A stretch of 64,000 nucleotides of DNA from Sphingomonas bisphenolicum (GTDB taxonomy: Bacteria; Pseudomonadota; Alphaproteobacteria; Sphingomonadales; Sphingomonadaceae), in assembly GCF_024349785.1 (NCBI RefSeq), contig NZ_AP018818.1, forward strand, positions 857,501-921,500. The letters are read 5' to 3'. The translations under genes and the position numbers were made by a program. Shown piece by piece: positions 30,699-39,678 of this stretch; position 1 is the first letter of the stretch, and every line of letters starts with the position of its first letter. The notes beneath the pieces were generated by a model. That model worked only from the letters and a program-made list of their open reading frames with translations. It did not search any database and was not told the origin of the DNA.

Positions 30699-33644
30699 AT
30701 GTCACAATCCAGTTTTCGTGTCGTAAAATCCTGCATGGCGTCCGCCACGGTCAGCATGGCGGCCATGCTGGCCTCCATGGTCGCTGCGCCCGTCTTCGCG
30801 CAAAATGCAGTTGATGTCGCCGCGCCTCAAGACGCAGAGCGACGCGCCGCCGAGAGTGAGATCGTCGTCACCGGATCGCGTATCAAGACCAGCGGCTATA
30901 CCGCGCCCACGCCAACGACCGTGATCGATTCGGGCGCGATCGAAGCCAATGCGCAGCCCAATATCTTCACTACCATTGCGCAACTGCCTTCCTTGCAGGG
31001 GTCGAGCGGCACGTCAGTCAACACGTTCAGCACGTCGAGCGGGCAGCAGGGACTGAGTTCTTTCTCGCTGCGCGGCGTGGGCGCGATCCGTACCCTGACG
31101 TTGCTGGATGGCCAGCGTGTCGTCGGCGCGAATGTGACCGGCGTTCCCGACATCAGCCTGTTCCCGCAACTTCTCGTCCAGAGGGTCGATGTGGTGAATG
31201 GCGGCGCGTCCGCATCCTATGGATCGGACGCGGTCGGCGGCGTCGTCAATTTCATTACCGACACCCGGTTCAAGGGCGTCAAGGGCAATGTCCAGGGCGG
31301 CATCAGCCGATATAGCGACAATGAGCAGTTCCTGATCCAGTTGGCGGCCGGCACCAGCTTTCTCGACGATCGCGCGCATCTGGTCGTCAGTGGCGAATAT
31401 GCCGATGAAAAGGGCGTAGGCGGCGGCGATTTCGGTATCGGCCTCGCCGGTGGGCGCGACTGGTTCAAGCAGACCAGCCTGATCGACCGCGGTGTCGTGA
31501 ACGACGGATCGCCGCGCTACGTGCTGCGCGATTATGCCCAGGCCATCAATTATGCCAAATATGGCTTGATCACGGCTGGCCCGCTTCAAGGCACGGCCTT
31601 CGACCAGAATGGCAATCCATTTCAATTCAATTATGGTTCAAACGGCGTGCCGACGCGCGGCAGCTCGAATGTCGTTGACGGCTGCTTCCCCGGCTTCTGT
31701 CTTGGCGGCGACCTGTCGGGCAATGTCGATGCGGGTCGGACGCTTCAGTCGGCGATCAAGCGTATCAACAGCTATGCGCGTCTGGGCTTCGACTTCGCCG
31801 ACAATGACGAACTTTATTTCACCTTCAATTTCGGTCAGGTGAAAACGCATAACACGCCGGTTGGCGGGATGAACAAGCCGGGCCTGACCATCCAGTGCGC
31901 CAATCCGTTCGTGCCCGATTCGATCAAGGCGGCGTGCGCGACCGCGGGCATCAGCAACTTCAGTTACGGCACCAGCAATGCTGCGTTGGGCAATACCCGC
32001 GTGGATACGGATCGTCGGCAGTATCGCGGCGTAATCGGCGCCAAGGGCGCGTTCGACCTGCTGGGGACCGAATGGTCCTACGATAATTATTTCGAGCATG
32101 GCGTGAATTTCACCGCCATCGACGTGTCCAATATCCTGCTGACCAATCGTTTCAACGACGCCATCAACGCGACCACGTTGAACGGATCGATCGTGTGCGC
32201 CAGCGCCACCGCGCGGGCGAACGGATGCCAGCCGCTCAACATCTTCGGCGGGAATCCGTCGGCCGGGGCGCTTGCCTATATTATGCCGGAAAACGGCCCG
32301 TTTCAGCGGACGCGCCAGACGCAGGACGTGGTCAGCATAAACTTCTCGGGTTCGCCCGTCGATCTGTGGGCCGGTCCGCTCTCGATCGCATTCGGCGGCG
32401 AATATCGGCATGAATTCTACCGCGTACGCGCCGACGCCTATGGCATGGGTTCGAATTTCGTCCCCAACACCGCGGACTATCCGTTCGACCCCACGCTGCT
32501 GCCGGGCGGCAATAATTGGTATGCCGGCAACTATAAGAGCGGTGGTGGCGCTTATGGCGTGAAAGAAGCCTTCTTCGAGGCCGACTTGCCGATCATCAAC
32601 AGCGATGCGCTGGGCAAGGCGAACATCAATGGTGCGGTGCGCGTGACCGACTACAGCACGTCCGGCACTATCTGGGCGTGGAAGGTTGGTGGCACCTGGA
32701 ACCTGCCGGTCGACGGATTCCGCCTGCGCGGCGTGACGTCGAAGGACGTGCGCGCGCCAAACCTGTCGGAATTGTTTGCGGCGCCCGTCACCACGACGCT
32801 GCCCAACTTCTTCGATCCGTTCACCGGCCGAAATGTGCTGGCGATCCAGAACAGTATCGGCAACGCCAATTTACGTCCCGAAACTGCGCGCAATACGACG
32901 GCGGGCATCGCCTTTTCCGGCGCATCCTGGCTGCCGGGTTTCAGCGCATCGTTCGATTACTACAAGATCAAGATCAAGGATGTCATTTCCAGCCTGGGCG
33001 CGGGCGACATCGTCAATTTATGTTTCCAGAATGTCCGGCCCGAAACCTGTGGCGCGTTCAACCTGAACAACCAGCAGGGGCCGAACTTCATCAACGTGCA
33101 GGCGTTCAACCTGGCTTCGATCGATACGAGCGGCTTCGATATCGAGGCCAGCTATCAGTGGCAGCGGCCGCTGGGCCTGCCGGGCAGCCTGACCTTGCGT
33201 GGCTTGGCGACCCATGTCCGCAAATTCGTGACGGACTCCGGCCTGATCGGCACGATCCCGGTGGATTCGGCCGGCGTCAACACCGGCAATACGCCCGACT
33301 GGAAATTCCTGGCCATACAGAGCTACGAGAATGACAAATTTTCGTTCATGATCCAGGAACGCTGGTTCAGTTCGGGTGTGCTGGGGCATCAATATGTGGT
33401 CTGCGAGCCAGGTAGCTGCCCTGCCTCCACCAACAATGCGCCGACCATCGACCAGAACTATATGCCGGGCGCCTTTTACATGGACATCGGCGGCACCTAC
33501 AATCTCACACCGCAGGTTACCGCCTATTTCAAGGTCGATAATCTGTTTGATCGCGATCCGGCAAAATCACCGTTCTTCGTCAATCCGGCGCTCTATGACG
33601 TGATCGGCAGGATGTACCGCGCAGGCGTGCGCTTCCGTTTCTGA
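30699..33644 (+). CDS. TonB-dependent receptor of the glycan locus
   Basis: A 981-residue outer-membrane receptor. The signal (KSCMASATVSMAAMLASMVAAPVFAQ) is followed by a TonB-box-like segment (SEIVVTGSRI), the plug domain (FSLRGVGAIRTLTLLDGQRV, DVVNGGASASYGSDAVGGVVNFIT) and a 22-strand barrel ending VRFRF with terminal Phe. ATG 30699 has a GGGGAGAG ribosome site; an upstream in-frame start at 30624 lacks one. The LacI-type operator upstream ties it to the GH genes. It probably imports plant oligosaccharides across the outer membrane. No SusD partner is present, as usual for sphingomonads. Confidence 0.93.
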   Translation: MSQSSFRVVKSCMASATVSMAAMLASMVAAPVFAQNAVDVAAPQDAERRAAESEIVVTGSRIKTSGYTAPTPTTVIDSGAIEANAQPNIFTTIAQLPSLQGSSGTSVNTFSTSSGQQGLSSFSLRGVGAIRTLTLLDGQRVVGANVTGVPDISLFPQLLVQRVDVVNGGASASYGSDAVGGVVNFITDTRFKGVKGNVQGGISRYSDNEQFLIQLAAGTSFLDDRAHLVVSGEYADEKGVGGGDFGIGLAGGRDWFKQTSLIDRGVVNDGSPRYVLRDYAQAINYAKYGLITAGPLQGTAFDQNGNPFQFNYGSNGVPTRGSSNVVDGCFPGFCLGGDLSGNVDAGRTLQSAIKRINSYARLGFDFADNDELYFTFNFGQVKTHNTPVGGMNKPGLTIQCANPFVPDSIKAACATAGISNFSYGTSNAALGNTRVDTDRRQYRGVIGAKGAFDLLGTEWSYDNYFEHGVNFTAIDVSNILLTNRFNDAINATTLNGSIVCASATARANGCQPLNIFGGNPSAGALAYIMPENGPFQRTRQTQDVVSINFSGSPVDLWAGPLSIAFGGEYRHEFYRVRADAYGMGSNFVPNTADYPFDPTLLPGGNNWYAGNYKSGGGAYGVKEAFFEADLPIINSDALGKANINGAVRVTDYSTSGTIWAWKVGGTWNLPVDGFRLRGVTSKDVRAPNLSELFAAPVTTTLPNFFDPFTGRNVLAIQNSIGNANLRPETARNTTAGIAFSGASWLPGFSASFDYYKIKIKDVISSLGAGDIVNLCFQNVRPETCGAFNLNNQQGPNFINVQAFNLASIDTSGFDIEASYQWQRPLGLPGSLTLRGLATHVRKFVTDSGLIGTIPVDSAGVNTGNTPDWKFLAIQSYENDKFSFMIQERWFSSGVLGHQYVVCEPGSCPASTNNAPTIDQNYMPGAFYMDIGGTYNLTPQVTAYFKVDNLFDRDPAKSPFFVNPALYDVIGRMYRAGVRFRF

Positions 33645-33651
33645 TCGTCAC

Positions 33652-33686
33652 ATGTCAGGTCGGTCATTCCGAATTCGACCTGACAT
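33652..33686 (+). terminator. Hairpin after the TonB receptor gene
   Basis: ATGTCAGGTCG and CGACCTGACAT are perfect 11-nt inverted arms around a 13-nt loop, starting 7 bp after the stop codon. There is no T-run, so it may be an attenuator or 3'-end stabiliser and not a strict terminator. Confidence 0.5.
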
Positions 33687-33715
33687 AATCATATGAGACT
33701 GGGAAGAGGGTGTTC

Positions 33716-35169
33716 ATGAGACGAACCGCCTTCATGGCTGCGATGGTGGCCATGTTCCATCCGTCCGCATTGCAGGCGTCCTCTCCCCCTTCTTCCGTTG
33801 CATCCGCGTCCAAGCAGCGGCTTGTCATATTGAGCGATATCGAGGCCGACCCGGACGATACACAGTCTTTCGTTCGGCTATTTCTCTACGCCAACCAGAT
33901 CGATCTGGAAGGCCTGGTCGCGACGACGTCCGTTCATATGAAGCAGGCGGTCCATGCGGATTCGATCCGAAGCGTCATCGATGCCTATGGCAAGGTGCAG
34001 CCCAATTTGAACCTGCACGAACCGGGCTATCCCAGCGCTGGGCGCTTGCACGCCCTAGTGCGCGAAGGACAGCCGGCTTATGGGATGGCGGCGGTAGGCG
34101 AAGGGCGGGACACGGCAGGATCGCGCCTGATCGTGCAGGCGATCGAGAAAGACGATCCACGGCCGCTTTGGATTTCGGTCTGGGGCGGGGGAACAGTTTG
34201 GCACAAGCGCTTTACAGCTTGCGCGCCACGAGGTCCGCTGAGGATGTGGCGCGGCTTGTGAGCCGCCTGCGCGTCTATACGATTTCCGATCAGGACGACA
34301 GTGGCGCATGGATACGCCGGAACTTCCCCGCGCTTTTCTACATCGTCAGTCCCGGCGGCTATGGCGCCGGGACGTGGACTGGCATCCATAGCCGGATCGA
34401 AGGCATCGACAACAGCGTCATCGGCAACGACTGGTTACGGGACAATATCCAGCAAGGGCACGGCCCGCTGGGCGCGGCCTATCCCGATGTTTCCTATGGG
34501 ATGGAAGGGGATACGCCGGCTTATCTGTCCTTACTGCCCAATGGACTGAGCGATCCGGACCACCCGGACTGGGGCGGCTGGGGAGGGCGGTATGAATTCT
34601 ACGTGCCCGCCGCCGCGGCGACCGACCCCAATGGCTTTACAGGTGGGGTGCCGATCGAACAGGAGACACGGCCGATCTGGACCAACGCGACCGATGCCGT
34701 GGCGCCGTTGACCCGTAACGCGACCGGGCGCGCGGTTGCGCCCGCCGAACGGTCGATCAGGGATTTTCGCGCCACGCTCTGGCGCTGGCGAACGGATTTT
34801 CAGAACGACTTCGCCGCGCGGATGGACTGGGCGATCAAGGCCTATAAGGACGCCAATCATCCACCGAAGGTCCAACTCGCGCATCCCGACCGGATGACGG
34901 TGAAGGCCGGACAGCGTTTCTTCCTGAGCGGTCTGGGCACGACAGACCCTGACGGGGACAGCCTGAGCTATTATTGGCTCCATTATCCCGAAGTGGGTGG
35001 CTGGGCGTCGGCGATTCCGTCGGGGATCGCGCCGAATATCGTGACGGTCGATTTTACCGCTCCGATGGTCAAGGAGCGACGCGAGGCGCATTTCATCTTG
35101 TCGGTCACAGATAAGGGAACGCCGCCTGTTACCCGGTACCGACGCGTGATTGTGACGATCGAACCCTGA
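33716..35169 (+). pseudogene. DUF1593 / Sde182-like nucleoside-hydrolase-fold protein, frameshifted
   Basis: A secreted protein of the DUF1593 (cellulose-binding Sde182-like) family. After a signal peptide, the nucleoside-hydrolase-like Asp motif appears as LSDIEADPDDTQSFVRL. The first frame ends at 34261. The match continues in another frame (NSLAQALYSLRATRSAEDVARL, then YTISDQDDSGAWIR and FYIVSPGG) to 35169, with a C-terminal Ig-like domain (TDPDGDSLSYYWLHYPE). The break is at the G5 tract near 34187-34191; one more G would restore one frame of ~485 residues. ATG 33716 has a GGAAGAGGG ribosome site. It is either a real null allele or a sequencing error. Confidence 0.8.
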
Positions 35170-35208
35170 ATGGGATAGCCAAAGATGACGGATGAGCGGA
35201 GGAAGTGG

Positions 35209-37311
35209 ATGCGGATGCGGTGGTCTCTCATATGCGCGGCCCTTGCAGGCTGGCCGTTCCCGACAGGGGCGCAATTGCCCGCGATGCCGGACATCCCACA
35301 GGTCGGCGCGCGTGACCGTCAGGCTGGGGATCATCTGCGGATCGTCATTCCCAACCGCCCCGACGCCGCGCCGCTGGTCGTGCATGTTTCTCCAAAAGGA
35401 TCGGACGATGGGGACGGGTCAGCCACGAGACCCTTCGCCTCGCTGGTCCGTGCCCAGCAGGCGGTGCGGATGCTCAATCATGATCACGATGTCACCGTGG
35501 CGCTGGCCGAAGGCGTTTATCGCCTGCAGGCGCCGCTCCGTTTCAACGCCAGAGACGGTGGGCAAAACGGCTACACCGTACGTTGGGAAGGCGCGCCCGG
35601 TCTGCGCACCATGCTGTCCGGCGGCGCCCCGGTCACGGGCTGGAGCCAAATCGACAAGCAGCGCGATATCTGGGTCGCGCGCGTGCCGGTCGGCATGGAC
35701 CCGCGACAATTGAGCGTTGCCGGGCGATTGGTCCAGCGTGCGTCGGTGGAAATTCCCCGATCGGCGGTGGCCTTCCATCCATGGGGTCTGGAAATCCGTG
35801 ACCCTGCTTGGCGATTTCTCGCAAAATTGCCTGATCAGGGCAGGCTGGAAGTCGAAGGGATGAGCTGGTTCACCCATCGCCATGCGGTGGTGGATCATAT
35901 CGACGGCGACAGGATCGTGATGCGGCAGCCTGGCTGGCGCAACAATCTGGTCGGATATGACACGCTTGCCCGTCCGGTTTCGGTAGAGGTGGCCCGCATG
36001 TTCCTAGTGAATGCCTTGGCATTTCTGCGCGATCCGGGCCAGTGGTTCGTCGATCCCAAGGCCGGGCAGCTTTATTATAAGCCGATGCCGGGCGAGAATA
36101 TGAGCCGGATCGAAGTGGTCCTGCCGCATCTGGACCATCTGGTTTCCATCGCTGGCACCTATGAGGATCCCGTTCGGGATCTGGAATTTCGTCGGCTCCA
36201 TTTCAGCCATACGAGTTGGCGACGCCCGTCCGGGCCGGATGGCTATGCCAGTCAACAGAGCGGCGCCTACCTTGCAGGCGAACTTGTCGATTACCCGGCC
36301 GATCCCATCCGCGATTGCAGTTGGGGGTGCTGGTCGTTCGAACGGATGCGCAATCGTTGGAGTCAGCAACCTGCTGCCGTGCAGCTTGCAGCAGCGCGGC
36401 GCATCGTCTTTGACGAAGATCGATTTTCCGAACTGGGGCAGATCGCGCTGGGTATCGGCAACAATCCGGAGGCCAATGATAGCGGCATTGGTTTTGGCGC
36501 GGCGGCGATCGAGGTGACGAACAGTGAATTTATCGATCTGGCCGGGGGAGCGATCATGGCGGGCGGGGTGCAGCCTGACGCCCATCATCCCTCGCGTCCG
36601 GAGATGGGATTGCGCGATATCGTCATTCGCAACAATCGCATCAAAGGTGTTTCGCACGACTATAAAGAGCAATCGGCCATTCTTGTGACCTATGCCTCTG
36701 CTACGATCATCATGAACAGTGATGTGTCCGACACGCCCTATGACGGCATAGATATAGGCTGGGGATGGGGTGCCAATGATCCTGGTGGAAGCGCGGAATA
36801 TTGGCGAAAACAGCGTGGATATTATGATCAGCCGGGAAATATCGTATATGACACGCCAACGACGCTGCGCGATACGGTCGTGAAGGGAAATCGTGTGGGA
36901 CGGGTGAAGCAATGGTTCCCCGATGGCGGCGCAATCTATCATCTGTCTGCTGATCCAGGCGGCCTGATCGCGGAAAATTATATATATGATGTCACAGGGG
37001 CCGGGGGCATCGCCATCTATCTTGATGAAGGTTCGCGCTATGTGACCGTACGTAACAATGTCATCGATAATGTGGGTGGGGTGTGGTTGAATCTCAACAC
37101 CCAGTCTCATATTGCTCCCAAACGCACCGCGTTGGACAATGTAGCAACGCAGAATTGGTATAATGGTGGAAAGATAAATGGGGAATGGAGCAAATATCTT
37201 AATAATATTGAAAATGACAATGTGAAAGTTACAGGCAATAGCTGGCCGATCGAGGCAAGGAAGATTATTGATTCAAGCGGAGTGCGGGGTACGTCACCGA
37301 CGAGGCCTTAG
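35209..37311 (+). CDS. Right-handed beta-helix protein, GH141-like
   Basis: A secreted protein of about 700 residues with a signal (WSLICAALAGWPFPTGAQ). It opens with VVHVSPKGSDDGDGSATRPFASL, typical of the start of a parallel beta-helix glycan enzyme. It then has a beta-sandwich insertion (RTMLSGGAPVTGW, FVDPKAGQLYYKP) and helix coils (IEVTNSEFIDLAGGAIMAGG, RDIVIRNNRIKG, VTVRNNVIDNVGG). Family GH141 (fucosidase or xylanase) fits this layout; a polysaccharide lyase is less likely. The catalytic residues could not be fixed. An in-frame ATG at 35185 exists, but GGAGGAAG precedes 35209. It follows the DUF1593 gene by ~40 bp and probably belongs to the same transcript. Confidence 0.75.
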   Translation: MRMRWSLICAALAGWPFPTGAQLPAMPDIPQVGARDRQAGDHLRIVIPNRPDAAPLVVHVSPKGSDDGDGSATRPFASLVRAQQAVRMLNHDHDVTVALAEGVYRLQAPLRFNARDGGQNGYTVRWEGAPGLRTMLSGGAPVTGWSQIDKQRDIWVARVPVGMDPRQLSVAGRLVQRASVEIPRSAVAFHPWGLEIRDPAWRFLAKLPDQGRLEVEGMSWFTHRHAVVDHIDGDRIVMRQPGWRNNLVGYDTLARPVSVEVARMFLVNALAFLRDPGQWFVDPKAGQLYYKPMPGENMSRIEVVLPHLDHLVSIAGTYEDPVRDLEFRRLHFSHTSWRRPSGPDGYASQQSGAYLAGELVDYPADPIRDCSWGCWSFERMRNRWSQQPAAVQLAAARRIVFDEDRFSELGQIALGIGNNPEANDSGIGFGAAAIEVTNSEFIDLAGGAIMAGGVQPDAHHPSRPEMGLRDIVIRNNRIKGVSHDYKEQSAILVTYASATIIMNSDVSDTPYDGIDIGWGWGANDPGGSAEYWRKQRGYYDQPGNIVYDTPTTLRDTVVKGNRVGRVKQWFPDGGAIYHLSADPGGLIAENYIYDVTGAGGIAIYLDEGSRYVTVRNNVIDNVGGVWLNLNTQSHIAPKRTALDNVATQNWYNGGKINGEWSKYLNNIENDNVKVTGNSWPIEARKIIDSSGVRGTSPTRP

Positions 37312-37748
37312 CTGGAGAAGGCAGGATGGCGTTGGCCTGAGCCGCGATTGCAGGTTCTGCGGCGCGCGCGGACGGGTCTGCATGACGCGTAACGAGATCA
37401 GTGCAGGGCCGCACAATGTGCGGTCCATGTGGGGATGGTAAACACCAGGATCAGCGAAACCGTTGCGCTCATGCCACGGCACACGCGCTGCAGTCTCATT
37501 CTTGCGATGGGGCGCAGATGCTGCGGCGCTTCGGAATGAGGAACGAGCGCGTATAACGCCATTTCAGGCAATAAATGCGGACGGTGACCATGCACGGTGA
37601 GAATGAAGAAAATATCCGGGCATAGGAGGCTTATCTCCGGATTTTCCCGGCATGACACCGCAGCGTGGATGAGGCCTTTGCGTTGTCTGCCTTGCGTCAA
37701 TTTCAAGAAAGCCTATGGCCGCCGGCAGCAAAAAGAAAAGGAAAAATC
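37312..37748. other. Gene-poor gap
   Basis: About 440 bp marking the right edge of the glycan locus. A 102-codon reverse frame (37398-37706) has no ribosome site or recognisable domain and is not called. Imperfect CCGG-bearing inverted segments lie near 37615-37650. Nothing else was recognised. Confidence 0.55.
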
Positions 37749-38003
37749 ATGGCGGCCCTATCAGCGGATGAGCGGCGGGATCATTTTGCGCACTGTGTCC
37801 AGCTCTTTGGTGGCATCACATCCTTCTCGCGGCGCCTTGGCATCGACGAGCGGGCTATTCGCCGTTTTATCAACGGCGAGCGTGCTCTCAGTGACGGTCT
37901 GCTGGCAGACACCGCGACAGCATTGCGCCAACTTATCGCCGAATCGACCGTTGCCGAAGAGCAAATCTCGCAGATGATGCGTGCCGAACCGCGTCCGCAA
38001 TAG
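37749..38003 (+). CDS. Small HTH-like DNA-binding protein
   Basis: An 84-residue protein from ATG 37749, preceded by an A/G-rich stretch with AGGAAA. The frame extends upstream to 37665 but without a ribosome site. Residues 20-55 (FGGITSFSRRLGIDERAIRRFINGERALS) look like a Cro-type helix-turn-helix, where RAIRRFINGER would be the recognition helix. It may be a small regulator. It has no obvious partner nearby and no close family was recognised. Confidence 0.6.
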   Translation: MAALSADERRDHFAHCVQLFGGITSFSRRLGIDERAIRRFINGERALSDGLLADTATALRQLIAESTVAEEQISQMMRAEPRPQ

Positions 38004-38434
38004 GCAAGAACCGGGAACGGGTCGGAATACGGGCCTTTCGTTCCGCTGACAGTTTGGACACCCCGTGGCTTGGCAGGGCAAGGGGTTTGAGCCGCTGCTG
38101 CCGGGCCGCTTCATGGTTTGCGTTGGGACTTTGCGCTCGGTCAGCTTTGGAGCGCGGCCATGCCTCACTGCAACTGCGCGCGTGCATTCACGTCCCTGCA
38201 GCGTAGTGACCGCCCGCAGACCAGCGGACCATGCGCTGACATAGGCCAACCCCCCTCCTGCCAACGCAACGTCCAGAATGGCATTCGCCTGATCGAGGGT
38301 CAGCGGACCGTCCAGCGCAACTTCCGGTTCCTGCCCGCATTGCGAGAACGCCCAGCGAGTGGACATGCCAAGTTCAGGGCCGCCGGTGCGAAAGTTGCCG
38401 GGTCGAACCGCGGCAACTACGGCGAGGCAGGGCG
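38004..38434. other. Gap with regulator remnant
   Basis: About 430 bp between the small HTH gene and the PI-PLC gene. Apart from the LysR-like scrap at 38229-38365, no gene, RNA or clear repeat was seen. Confidence 0.5.
38229..38365 (-). pseudogene. Fragment of a LysR-family regulator (substrate-binding domain)
   Basis: About 45 codons read like the C-terminal part of a LysR-type effector domain: RWAFSQCGQEPEVALDGPLTLD then ILDVALAGGGLAYVSAW, matching the usual W-F...G...V-x-G-x-L-x-N-D...A-x-x-G-x-G-I-A-Y-L pattern. No HTH domain or start is nearby and flanking codons do not fit, so this is a decayed remnant. Confidence 0.5.
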
Positions 38435-39655
38435 TTATTTGGCCGTCGTGCAGCGCGATGTCCGGACATTGCATCGCCAGGCCCTGGCGAAGGGAGCCAG
38501 ATGATAGTCATTGGCATAGATATTGGGCGCGGTGAGATAGTCGGTGGAGACGATCTGCGCGCCGCTGGCCAACGCAGCGTCCCTGCGCGCGCCATCATTG
38601 TTCCGCGCATCGGCCGTGTCGATGTCGGCGCGGGTGCGGACGAGATAGCCTTTCTGCACGGCGTCGCGGATATCGGCGCCGCGCGTCAGGGCGTTGTCGA
38701 AGAGCATGAATGCCGTGTGGGCCATACCCGCCTTGCCCTGCACGAAGGCCATGCGTCCTTGCAATGAGGGGCGACCGTCAAGATAGGGGGCAAAGGCAGG
38801 GAGGTTCATGCCCGGCACCAGATAGAGGAACAGGAACTTGCCCCGCGCCTGCGCCACGGTCGGCCAGCGCCTGGCCAGTGCGGCGGCCTCCAGCGTGGGC
38901 ATGTCGCCGCGCAGGTCGTCGGGCGTGAAAACCTTGTCCCGGCCCAGGATCGTGCGAATGCTGTCATCGACTTCCTCGAACGCGGCCTTGTCGAACGGCG
39001 GTACGGCCGTCGCGCCGGGGATAGCCTTGTCCAGGCCCGACAACTTGGGTTCCAGCAGAATGAAGACCGGGCTGTGGTTCGGCTCTGAATCCGACCATTG
39101 TTTCAGGATCGTCAGGCAGGATTTGAGCGTCGGGCACTGGCTGCGGAAATCAAGGTCGGCGACATGGAAGACCTTCATGCCGGGCTTGGCGAGTTCGTCA
39201 CGATAGATGGGCGCGAGATCGGTGGCACCCTGTTCGCGCAACTGTCGATAGGGCAGCGGATCGGCATAGGCGCCGCCCTTGGGATCGGGCTGCATGTCGA
39301 TTTCCAGGCTGCGCACGCCGCTGCGCAACTGCGCCTGAATTGGCATCTGCACATAGTCGAGGGTCTTGGCCATGTCGGTGATGCCACCGGGATGCTCGTC
39401 CTGCATAGCGGCCGCCTTTTCAGGCGACAGGGTCTTGACCATCGACTGCATCAGCGTGGCGAGGCGCGGCGCCATCAGCGCTATGACGCGCGGGTCGGCG
39501 GGCATGGCATAGCTGTTATGGGTGCCTACCACCTGGATCTGGTTGATCTGCAGCGCGTCTTCGTTCGGCGCGGCAGAGGGTTGCGGGGCCTGGGCCACCG
39601 CCACCCCTGAAAGGAGCGCAGCGGCAGCCAGACTGCCGACGATGTAGTTTTTCAT
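38435..39655 (-). CDS. Ca2+-dependent phosphatidylinositol-specific phospholipase C-like protein
   Basis: A 406-residue exported protein with a signal peptide ending AVAQA. It fits the bacterial Ca2+-dependent PI-PLC family: QIQVVGTHNSYAMP with the first catalytic His, RSGVRSLEIDMQPDP, FHVADLDFRSQCPTL with the second His region, and AQIVSTDYL near the C-terminus. It would cleave inositol phospholipids or related phosphodiesters outside the inner membrane. It lies 23 bp after a TonB receptor on the same strand and is probably co-transcribed with it, which suggests that released head groups are imported. No strong ribosome site was seen. Confidence 0.85.
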   Translation of the reverse strand: MKNYIVGSLAAAALLSGVAVAQAPQPSAAPNEDALQINQIQVVGTHNSYAMPADPRVIALMAPRLATLMQSMVKTLSPEKAAAMQDEHPGGITDMAKTLDYVQMPIQAQLRSGVRSLEIDMQPDPKGGAYADPLPYRQLREQGATDLAPIYRDELAKPGMKVFHVADLDFRSQCPTLKSCLTILKQWSDSEPNHSPVFILLEPKLSGLDKAIPGATAVPPFDKAAFEEVDDSIRTILGRDKVFTPDDLRGDMPTLEAAALARRWPTVAQARGKFLFLYLVPGMNLPAFAPYLDGRPSLQGRMAFVQGKAGMAHTAFMLFDNALTRGADIRDAVQKGYLVRTRADIDTADARNNDGARRDAALASGAQIVSTDYLTAPNIYANDYHLAPFARAWRCNVRTSRCTTAK

Positions 39656-39678
39656 GATGGGTGTTTCCGGTCCGATAA

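Noticed and set aside
37398..37706. 102-codon reverse ORF in the gap after the beta-helix gene
   Set aside because: No ribosome site, no domain and overlap with the upstream region of the small HTH gene.
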